Assembly: GCF_963678635.1 (NCBI RefSeq)
Contig: NC_087067.1
Span: forward strand, 15,577,018 to 15,631,638
DNA: 54,621 bases
Reading direction: 5' to 3'
Source: Symsagittifera roscoffensis
Lineage: Eukaryota > Xenacoelomorpha > Acoela > Convolutidae
Shown: positions 23,460 to 33,400 of the stretch, piece by piece
Numbering within the stretch: the stretch's first letter is position 1
Layout of the letters: each line of letters starts with the position of its first letter
Translations under genes and position numbers: made by a program
Notes under the pieces: model-generated
The model's input: the letters and a program-made list of their open reading frames with translations, nothing else
Database searches by the model: none
What the model was told of the DNA's origin: nothing

Positions 23460-24386
23460 TTCTCTGAATTTCGGTCTACTATTCGTTTGAGCCCAATTGA
23501 TCCTATCCAATAGCTTTTTCCCTTGCACTGAAAATGTCGACATCTGTTTAATGCGCACACTCTGGGCAGAATTGGACGCTTGATGGGAGAAACTGCCCGA
23601 TACTGACGGATACCCGAGCTGTTTTTGTCGACTAGAGGCGGTTTGGGCCCCCTTCTCTTGTAGCAATGCCGACTTTAACGTTTCTTCTGGAGTGGCCCCC
23701 GGACGGATACATAGTTAGCGTTGAATATAATTATACCTCATTTTCGCAATGAGGAAATCTCTCACCACTTCCTTCTCCTGATCAATCGTCCAGCCACACA
23801 GGGCTGCTTGTCCTGTGAGACGCAAATAGGAAGCCTCTAGACTTTCTCGTTCAGCATGCTTCGCGTTATAAATCTGCAGATGTTCTATGATGTTATTTTT
23901 CTGCATTTTAAAGAGAAGAACATAATACTCATAAGAGACGAGAAAAAAAATCACACTAAGATCCGCATGTGGATAACTCTGAAGGAAACCTTTCCTAACT
24001 TCTGAGCCCAGAGAGAAGAAGAGACGAGATTTAATTCGCTGTTCTACTTCGTAGAAGAACACACCCGGTGCTACTCTGGGGCCTTTAGCCCGCCGTTCCT
24101 CATTCATCTCTGCCTTTCTACGGGCAGCGGCTTCGTTCCTGGCAATTCGATTAGCTATGGCTGCCGCATCGGCATCGAGTCCCACAGCCTCCAATTTTGG
24201 AACTGGATCATTGTGAACTATTCCCGGCGGTTTCAACAACTCGCGAGGATCACACCGTTCCCGAAGAGTGATGGCTAGATTGAATTGCCCTATCCAAGAA
24301 ACCCAAATGCAGGTTGGACCGGCTGTTGGTTTATTCCAAAATACTGGAACGCCTAAGAGGTCAGTCGGGTCGTCTGATACAGGAAC
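23460..24386 (-). pseudogene. gag, copy C, lacking its start and second zinc knuckle
   Basis: The body is open from about 24,386 to 23,715 and homologous to copies A and B. A 24-base deletion removed the LTR end, the candidate primer binding site and the gag ATG. A second deletion near 23,390 removed the second zinc knuckle and following residues. Since this is the outermost 5' copy, the array could not prime reverse transcription from here. Confidence 0.78.
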
Positions 24387-24666
24387 TAAAGGACTGAGAT
24401 AACTAGCCAAGACTTAATTCATCTTGTTATATATATATATATATATAAATTTCAACAAATCATGTCATGACAATAAATTGTGTCTACTTAAATCTGTCAT
24501 AAGTTGACTAGAGAGTGAGTAAATAAGCTTGCATAGAATTGAACCATTGTTTGACAGGTCGGTAGCGACCTTGATATCCAAAAATAGATTAACAACTAAG
24601 ATTAGCATGACGTCATAAGTAACATGAAGTATCACTGCACTACACATTAAATAACACTGCACCACA
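24387..24666 (-). repeat. 5' LTR (right end), inner edge deleted
   Basis: The outer end ACCACA is intact and abuts GACCT. The inner end lost about 11 bases. It carries a long (TA)n run and the diagnostic variants CTAGCCAAG, AATTGTGTC and AGTAAATAAGCTTGC shared with the internal LTR pieces. Confidence 0.9.
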
Positions 24667-24671
24667 GACCT
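24667..24671. repeat. target site duplication, right (GACCT)
   Basis: It matches 10,140-10,144 exactly, which shows the whole 14.5-kb block entered, or began, as one insertion. Confidence 0.85.
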
Positions 24672-24749
24672 AGATCTTCTTATTTTAAATGTCGGATGCT
24701 TTTTAACTATTATTGCAAAATATGCAGACTAATTTGCGCAAAAAAGTGC

Positions 24750-25012
24750 CATGGATTTGGTTTTGAAAAAAATAGAAAGCGACAAGGTGGATAGGGAATG
24801 AATTGAAAGAGCAAATCATTTAATTCGGGAAATTTTTACATGCAAAAGCTTGAAGAAAACAAGTCTTTACTAAGTATGTAAGGAGAGCATTGGGCAGATT
24901 AATCAGAGAGCATTGGAGAGAGATTGAGCAGGTTGACAGGAGCAGAAAAATAACGATGGATACGGGAAAGTTGATGTACAGTACTAAGCCCACAGTTGGT
25001 TTGAAGTAACAG
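24750..25012 (+). pseudogene. possible coding relic, unknown
   Basis: Short frames with balanced, charged composition follow each other here in different frames: a Met start near 24,750 with a stop after 16 codons, a continuation behind it, and a 51-codon Arg/Lys/Glu-rich stretch ending with TAA near 25,010. The stretch is less AT-rich than its surroundings. A minus-strand frame of 93 codons (24,820-25,101) overlaps it. I recognise no family. It may be a decayed gene or transposon fragment, or chance. Confidence 0.2.
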
Positions 25013-25327
25013 ATGAGCGTGTTACCCGCTAACCTCCGCTTCATGGCGACAACCGTCCTACCTTCTGTAAGCAAGCTTGCAAGAAGTTGGTGTGAGTCCA
25101 TCGGTCATAATTTGTTAATTCTGTCATTTGCAATCTTGAATGTTGAATTTTCATTAAATTGCTCATAATGTTTTTTAATTGAACGAAGTTCGTATTTTTG
25201 TCTTTGCTTTTTTGACTCTTCTGCTCATTGAACTATACAATGAAATCTACAGAGTTGAAAAAAGTTCTGATTGACAAAAAATTATTAAAAAGATCAATTG
25301 ATCGTACTCAGAAGTTTTTTCAAGATA

Positions 25328-25420
25328 ACGCCAAATTGTTGACAATATCTCTTTCGGCCAACAAAAGTGCTCATTTTGATGTCAGTATTCAGTTTATCAC
25401 TAATTTCTACGCGTAGAAAA
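25328..25420 (+). repeat. short dispersed repeat, NTTGGCAATATCT family
   Basis: It starts like CGCCAAATTGTTGACAATATCT and continues with CGG-CAACAAAA, as in the copies at 26,011 (+) and 26,600-26,699 (-). It is diverged. Confidence 0.5.
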
Positions 25421-25726
25421 CCGTGCCCACCATACCATTTAACGTAAAACTCTATAGTTTCAACCGATTTCGTTGATCAAGCCCAGATTGCTTTCAAAAA
25501 TTTGATATCAACTACCCGGATTGACCTTCATAGGCCAAAAATGCTGTTCATACAACTCCATAAACTAAATCTATGAAAAATATTAATCATAAAAATTCCA
25601 TTCAATTTGCAAAATGGTGCCATCGAATTTTCGAAGAATTTTTAACTTGTTTTGGCATAAAATTCGATGTATCGCACAACGAAAATCTTGAGAAATTGAA
25701 ATGTAAGAAATCAAAACATTTGGGTT

Positions 25727-25845
25727 ATGGAAAAATGCTAGTCATAAAATTTCCGTATATGATAAATCACTAATCATAGACCTTTTCATGCAATTTTCTG
25801 TACTTATGGAATTGAATGAAAAGTGTATGACTAGCATTTTTCCAT
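25727..25845. repeat. MITE-like element, 119 bp, 20-bp perfect inverted ends
   Basis: ATGGAAAAATGCTAGTCATA at 25,727 is matched by its exact reverse complement ending at 25,845. The interior is homologous to the element at 33,557-33,666 in the opposite orientation, so this is a family of small terminal-inverted-repeat elements. Confidence 0.8.
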
Positions 25846-26010
25846 ATCTGAAAATTTTTGATTACCATTTTTGGTCAACCCGGGTATTTTTTCCGACATA
25901 GTTTGTTTAGTGTCTCGTGAATGCTATACTAGTTTCGCAGGCAAAATTCACTAAACAATAATGTCTGAATTTTTGAAATTGTTTGTGAAAATGCTTTTTT
26001 TATGTATATA

Positions 26011-26110
26011 ATGCCAAATCATTGGCAATATCTTTTCGGTCAACAAAACGCAACGAAGGTAATCAACCTAAAATTGCTCCCTTTGACGTAGAGTTTCATC
26101 TAATTACAAA
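26011..26110 (+). repeat. short dispersed repeat, TTGGCAATATCT family, copy 2
   Basis: It begins ATGCCAAATCATTGGCAATA and continues for about 80 bases in step with the reverse complement of 26,600-26,699. Confidence 0.6.
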
Positions 26111-26490
26111 TTTCCAGACGCACAAACAATTTCGTAAAAATAAATTAACCCTAAAATGCTATAGCTTTGACCGATTTAAATGCTCAAGGTCACCAATATC
26201 GCCAACAATTTGACTTCAACTATGAAGAATTCTGTCTATCCAAGTTTTTTCTGAAATTTTCTACAGAATATAGCAAAACGTGGGAGCATACAAAGTTAAT
26301 TAAAAAGCAATTTGATATTTGAGGTGATCTTGATACATACGTTTGGCTGAAAGACTAGTTTTGCATTCAAAATTGTCTAAATTAGGTCATTAGCTGTTTT
26401 TCATAAAATTAGGTTGTTCAAATTTTGCAACTCTCTGTAAAAAACTATAAAGAACAAATAACCCACCCATTAATTTAGAATGTACTGATA

Positions 26491-26699
26491 ATGCCAAATT
26501 GTTGGCAATAACGGTGACCTAGAGCAGTTTAATCGTCACAAAAACCAAAACATTTTAGATTAACTAGTAGTTTTTTGGGCACAGTTTTTACGTGTGAAAA
26601 TCAATGAAAACAGTAATCCGACGTCAGATTGAGCAGTTTTAGGCTAATCAACTTCGTTCAGATTCGGTTACCGACAAGATATTGCCAACAATTTGGCAT
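26491..26699. repeat. inverted-repeat element, 209 bp, 20-bp perfect ends
   Basis: ATGCCAAATTGTTGGCAATA at 26,491-26,510 and its exact reverse complement at 26,680-26,699 bound this element. The ends are themselves near-palindromic (TGCCAA..TTGGCA). The right half is homologous to the copies at 25,328 and 26,011. Confidence 0.8.
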
Positions 26700-27223
26700 G
26701 AACTATAAAAAAAATAGACGCCATAATTTTGCGATGGTCAATCTATGCATAAAATAGAGGTCAAGGTCATTCAATGCAAAACACTTGAAAACAAACTGCT
26801 CATTATTGGTTGGTAATTGGCAGATCAGCTGTATTTTTTGTTTTTGTTCATAATTAGTAGCAAAACGTTGGAACAGACAGAAATAATTAAAAAGAGCAAT
26901 CTGCCAATTTTGAATAATTTTTGGAATGCAAGAGTTTTTTGAAATATGTCATTTGCTCTTTTTAATTAAATTTGTTTGTTCCAATTTTTTATAACAATTT
27001 TATGACGGCATTAATTAATCATAATAAGGATAAACAGAAATAATTCTTGGCAATTTTCTGGTATATCATTACCAATTGAAATTCGCAAATTAGCCAATAC
27101 AAATTCGAATATCGCTAGTTCCGATGCGCCTACCTCAAATTATTTGTCTTCAAAAAATTAATATACATATAATAATTACCTTCCAAAAAAATTGATACCT
27201 ATTTTTCTTAAATTTGAGTGATT

Positions 27224-27461
27224 ATGTCCGTTTTGGGCTCTGCGGATAGAAATGACGTCGACTCCGACTCCCAACTTCTGTTGCCGGCGGAAAATCGGAT
27301 CATAAACGAAAGGAGAAGTAGAATTTATGGATCCATTGTGGGCAATAGTGGTCCAAATGCAGCCACCGCTTCGCTATCGACATCTGGTTCTGATATCCAG
27401 TTTTATACCCCAACCTCCCAACAGTCAACTCCTCTGATTTCGGAACCTAAAATCACTAGCC
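27224..27461 (+). CDS. exon 1 of the MFS-type gene
   Basis: The start is the ATG at 27,224. The exon encodes the polar N-terminus and ends AGC C before GTAAGT (phase 1). Confidence 0.8.
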
Positions 27462-30400
27462 GTAAGTCTCCTTTCAATAAAACATCAATGAATGAAGTGC
27501 TCGATTTCTGAGCTCATTCACTGGTAAGATTTTGAAGTGAGATTGAAAGAACGATCAATTTCTTATGTAACATTGGATGATTTGATCTTTGAAGTTTAAC
27601 CTACTTCGAATTTTGCGACAAGTTCGCTATGGAGATTATTTTGGCAACAATATGGGATCCCATGAATTGAAGGGTTCAGGGTAAAAAATAAACTACAAGC
27701 CCATCATGGTCTGAAAAATCTGATGCCAATCCTCAATTTCCCGCGGTAATCATCAATTGATAGTTACAAGGTTTGCTTAACTTGGATGCAAAAATGAAAC
27801 GTTAATAGACAGCGACAGACAACACATTTGAACTGAAAAATTGCTTTATTTCATAGTTTAAGTTGTTGGTTGAACAATTAGTATACGTGTTTTTATATAT
27901 AACCTTAATCATAACTGTTTGTAATGGAATTTTAGGCTGGCGGCGTGTTTTGTCAAATATCACCTCTATTTATGGATGTTGCTCTGGACGTGGGGGTTGG
28001 GAACAGGGACTGCGGGGACTCCTGATTGGATGCATGATTCTGACGTCACAGACTCTGTTGCAGACGTGGTATGCAGTCGCACCCTCCGAGTTCCATTCCT
28101 CGGCAATGCTCGGATTCGCCAATGGGTTCGGTACGTCTGCTGAAATAAATTAATAAATTCGGTTAAAAAAATTCGTAAAATTTGCTAAATAAGTCGTAAA
28201 AGTTCGTAAGTGCGAAAATAGCTCAAGTATAGAGACTAGAAGTTGTGTTACCGGGTAGCTGAAATCCACTATCCGCACTAATCTGACACCCTTGCTAAAA
28301 AGAAGGTACTCCTTTGGTACTATTTTAGGGTGCCCATTTTTGGTCGACGAAACTTAAATTTTTTTAAGAACGCCTTTGACGATAACATATACTAAATCGG
28401 GACGTGAGTCATTTGCAGGTCAAAATCTTCAACTAGGAAAATGGTCGACAATATTCTTTTTTTTGAAAACTCGGTAGTTTCTCACAAGACCAATTCAAGG
28501 CTTGGTGAAAAAACTGAAATTGGAAACCCTCGACAAGACGCAGATCCATCTGTCAATTTAGCTATTTGTATCTTCACCGACTTTACATTAGCATCAGTAA
28601 TATAGGTTAGGCATGAATGCGAGAAAGATTAAACATGTATACTGAATACTAAAAATGTGAAAAACCCCGAATTTCCAATGAACTTCAAAATACGAGTAGC
28701 AAGGAGGAAAAACGACACAAATTTTTTCAGATCTAAGTTCAGTTTGGTCTCTAAATTTTTTCCGCATGTGTTTAGGCGACACTTTTGATCTGGTCACAGC
28801 GGTATTGTTGGGTCGGTTCCCCTCCCATCGTCTGCGAGTTCATCTCTGGCTCATCCTTGTTGGGATAGTCGGCTGCGGGGTCACCCTCTTCTGCACGCAG
28901 TACCAATTTCTACCACTCTTCCACGACTATTTCGTGTTCCTCGGATTCTGCGCCGTCGGAATCTCAACTTGCTTTCAACCGATGCTCATGTTGTGTAATG
29001 TTTCCCAACCCGACCAGACAAGACTCAACGGTTTGATTTTTGCAGTGTGTAAGCAATTATCATGGGGATCTACTTGGGCAATCAGCAGTCTCGTTTTCAA
29101 CCGCCTCGGGTTCTCGGCTATTGTCGTCAACAGCTTTGTTTTGCTTGGACTCCTAGGAGCTCTAGCATTAGCATCGTCTCTTGTGGATCCCTTTCGTCAG
29201 CGAGATGATTTATTTTCCTACGGCCGTTATCAAAATGAAAACGAGCAAGATTCAAGATTGAAAGCCAACTCCGAGCATGGTGCAGAAACTTCACCCGAAA
29301 CTTCACCACTGAGCAGCGGTCTTCCGACGGAAAACAGGAGTCAAAGTGACTCGAACCAAAATGGTTTGACAACACGATCTTTTCCGAGCAATGCCGACGT
29401 GGGCGAACGAGGAGTACACGTGTCTTATCAAAACGAAGGTCTTCGAAGTGGTGCTAATATGGTTTCAACGGATGTTTCTTTGTCGTCTTGTTCTGATTTG
29501 ACCGCAAGCGCGATCATGTTTGGAGGTGGCGTGCACAGAAGGAGAAGAAGCACTGGATACTGTATTGCAGTCATGGTTCTCACCGGCTGCTTCACATTCG
29601 AGGCTGCAGTTCATAGTACAGCTCTGGAACTGATGATGCAGAAGTTATGGGGCTTCAGGTAAATTTGTTCAAATAATAAAAAAAGTTACAGTAAGAAAAA
29701 ATAATAGCAAGAATTTTTACCTAACTTTTACATCATGCTGTCAATTTAATCTCTTAATTGAAACTTAAACTCAATTGTTGGCGATAAGAATTCAAATTGA
29801 ACGGATCTGAGTGAATTTAGTTAAGCTCCTCGCTCTGACATAACTAGTTTTTGATTCAGTTGACTGTGATTAGTTTTTCATTCATTTCAACACAGAAAAA
29901 AAGTTCAGAATAATAACAAAGATATCCAGTTGCTGAGCATGTTGCGCAGAATGTTCCATCCAAACTGCTTTAATAATCGAATTTCAAAAATGGAGATAAT
30001 GTTTTATTTAACTCTTTATTGCATTTTTGACCTAATTCAGTTCCCTCAAGAAAAAAAGAACCACGAAAGTGGGTGTGACAACGGAAATTGCAGAACATGA
30101 TCTCGAAAAGGGAACCGAATTAGGTCAAAAATGCAATCAAGAGCCGTATGTTTAGTTAAATTTAGGTCAACTTAGATTTAGGTTAAATTGGGAGGTCATT
30201 TATTTTTTCCCGAACCGGAGGTTTTAATAATTAGGGAGCATAATTAAGTGTCAATGAACGAAGTGAATACACTTGCATAAGGTTATAAGTGTTGTCTTTT
30301 TACGTGTACTTCATTCATACTAATTATTAATTCTAAAAGCGAAACCGGCGCGAAAGAAGTGAATGAGTTCTAAAAGTGATTTTTAGATTTCTCAGCGGAA

Positions 30401-33400
30401 TCAAAATTTTACCTATTGCTCCAGTTTTTGCTAATGGTTCAATTTTATCGCAAAGTATGAACTTTGAAGAGCTTAAAAGACATATATATTTTCCTGGAAG
30501 CTCCAAAATTGAGAGTTTTTTGAACACTAGTCAGTTTTTTCTGTTTACTGGCGTTCATTGACTCTTTTCCAATCGTCTGTTGGCTGTTTTCTATTTCAAG
30601 AATCACCGAATTTTAGCTTGTCCTAGAGCGCCTGTTCGAAAAATGTAAACTTCCGTAAAACATACCAAAAATTTAGTTCAATTTTTTAAATTACATTTGC
30701 AAAGCATGTCTGACCAATTTAGAACTTTCAGTGAGTCCCGTGCCATCAACTTCTTCTGCATGATTCCTTGCATAGCTGGACTGTGTTTTCCAGTCATAAC
30801 TCTTCTGGTACCACGAATAGTCCGATGCACGCCGCATTCCTTCACTCAAAACGCAAGCAACAATAACAATAACAACAACAGCCAAGGTCGAGCCAGATTT
30901 CAAGTACCGACATTAAAGACGCAGGTTAGTAGTAGTTAGTGATTTGAAACCTTCGCAAAGTTGGGAGTGATTAACATATCAGGCAAAACAATTGGGCGTT
31001 TGTAAGGAGCTGCTAATCGCATGATTTCTAAAAAATGTGTTGTAGATTTAATCTCAATTACCTCTTTGGTTAAGAAGTCAAACTTTTAAACAACTTACTT
31101 ATAAACCACTTCACACAAATTAGGACAGTATATTATGATTTAACTTTTTTTTCAGATAATTTTTATGAAAGAATTGATATTACGAATATCATTGTGAGGA
31201 AAAAGGGCCTTAGTTTGGAACCAGAGGAACCACAAGGCATCTGGCCTCTAGGCCGAGTGTTAGAAATTTTTACCGACTCGGATGGTACCGCGCGCTCGTG
31301 TAACGTGTAAACTTAAAACAACACTAGGTACTTTAAAAAGACCAGCGTTGAAACTTGCCCTCGTAACTCCTAAAAAGAAGATTTAAGACTAGGCACTTAG
31401 CATAGTGGAAAGGTGTTCACTTTGAAATCGTCAGATCGTAAATTCTAACCCATGCCTTGGCATTGTTAGTGTGTGAGAACGAGCTCTCACTTGACCTCTA
31501 GCTTCAAGTCTACCACAGCTTGACCAATTTCGGCTGCAATAGTGGTACTACGAGAAAGTTTTGCGTGCAAAAAAACGGCCTTGAGTCGCAAAAAAGAGCT
31601 TTGCTCAACATAAAGAGACCTCTGTAATGCCTAGTCTTCTGTAATGCCTATAGCTGACATCTCATCCGCAATGAACAAGTTGTCAGTTGGAACTAATGCA
31701 AGCTGGGCTCCGCTGTTTTTCACTGTTATCGCCCTGGGTGTTTTTGTCACTTCGGACTCAACGTTTCATGACTTCGGCGTGTCATCATCACTAAAAAAAA
31801 CAAGCGAGCAAATTTCTTGATAAAAACAATGAATTTGTTAAACATAAAAAAAACAGAAGCGAGCAAACTTTTTGATAAAAACGATGAATTTATTACAAGT
31901 TTCAATCTGAAAAATTTCTGACTGCATATTTTTGCAAGATCTTTGAAATGAAAAATTTATGCACAAATTATTAGTTTTCAAAATTATAACATGCGAACTG
32001 CATGCGGGACCTGTCTATCATAGTTGCATTTTCGAGGGACCACTCTATAATAGTAGTATACCGCTTCCTGAATCAGCTCTATCTCACCCGCGCAATTTGA
32101 ACTGGCTTTCCTGGTGTCGGTTTTTTCCCGCTGTTCCCATTACGTGCTTCCAGCCCTTAGTATAATGCTGCAGTCGAAATCTAATAGTCGTTAGTTCATT
32201 TTGTTCTTGTCGGAGCTTCAATTCAGAGTAACCACATTCACAGGACTCGCTTCAACCGAAATCGCACTAGTAGAGAATCGATCACTTAGAAGTTTCGTTG
32301 AGTAGCTTTGTACAAGTAGTCTACCGAGCAAAACGCCAAAATTGAGTCAATTACGGCATAACACACGTCCATTACGAGAGAGGGGACCTACAAAAATTCT
32401 ATGTCGCAATGGACGTGTGTTATGCCGTAAATGATTCAAATTCGGCGTTTTGCCCAATAGACTACTTGTACAAAGCTACTCAACGAAACTTCTAAGTGAA
32501 CGATTCTCTACTAGTGCGATTTCGAGTGAAGCGAAACCTGTGAATGTGGTTACTCTTAATTGAAGCTCCGACAAGAACAAAATGAACTACCGACTGATAG
32601 ATTTCGACTGCAGGCATTATACGACGAGCTGGAAGATTTTTGAGTCATTATCCCCGAATGCAAAGTGACATTCTGATCTAATTCCCAAACAATTTTCTGT
32701 TTCGGTAAATCTTTCAGTATGCAGGGTTTTCAATTCAGTCTATCTTGATTTTTCCGAAAGATTCTGTAATCTTTTCGTTGTGCATTCAGCAAGAACGTTA
32801 TGTGAGTAGCTTGATCCTTACGCGCTTTTGATTGACTAAAGTGTAGAAAGGATCACGCTTTCTCTCGTTTTCGTCAATTGTTTAACATTGTTGTTACAAC
32901 TTTCGATACGAAAGTAACGGAATATTTGTGCTTGGGGTGGGTTTTTTTTTCTTCAGACAAATTTCGACTTTTTACCTAGCCATTTTTGACGGAATTTTTT
33001 AAATATCATTCGAAAACTATTGTTGTCCTGAGCTTAAATTTGAAAAGATATTTCACCTGTGATCATTTTTTGTCAAGTTATGGGGGTTTAAAGGTTGCCA
33101 TTTTGGCCAATTTGGGACAATTAACGCGCGACATATATCACGCTATTAACGCGTGAGCGGAGAGTTAATCCGTCTTAGAAATCGTTCCAAATTGGTTGAA
33201 AGAAGCTTATTTGCCATAATTGATTTGTTACAAGGAGCGAAATCTATTCTTTTGTAGTTTATATGGCATGTGGGGGGATGATTTTCATGGAAAAAGTTTC
33301 AAATTTTGGAATTTTTTTTTCTTCATTTTTTTACGTTTGATTTGTTAATGATATTTATGTTATTACTGCTCCATAAACCTCAGTCGGAACATTCAAAGCT

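Larger units (their letters stand above)
10145..24666 (-). mobile_element. Ty3/gypsy LTR retrotransposon with internal tandem triplication
   Basis: A single insertion bounded by GACCT on both sides. Order along the element (right to left): 5' LTR, then gag-protease-RT-RNase H three times (copies C, B, A), each pair separated by a truncated LTR, then one integrase region, a polypurine tract and the 3' LTR. The repeating segments are 20,895-24,546 (C), 17,131-20,894 (B) and 13,345-17,130 (A). The domain order PR-RT-RH-IN and the GPY/F-like tail place it in Metaviridae (Ty3/gypsy). Every copy carries stops or frame changes, so it is dead. The simplest origin is insertion of one element, followed by tandem duplication of the segment from between RNase H and integrase to inside the 5' LTR. 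Confidence 0.92.

Noticed and set aside
10145-24666. Three independent, nested insertions of the same element
   Set aside because: Internal LTRs are truncated at one identical point and have no target duplications; integrase occurs once. A post-insertion tandem duplication fits better.
30376-30561. Extra exon of the transporter (61-codon plus frame)
   Set aside because: Its phase does not fit between exon 3 and exon 4, and it would add non-helical sequence into the middle of the helix 7-8 region.
30691-30903. Minus frame of 70 codons that looks like a small secreted peptide with a Val/Ile-rich signal
   Set aside because: The Val/Ile run is the antisense of the Asn repeat in transporter exon 4, whose splice phases fit exactly. 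It is a shadow.
31391-31465. Functional tRNA(Ser) gene
   Set aside because: Acceptor and T stems pair poorly and the B-box is weak, so it reads as a SINE head or pseudogene.
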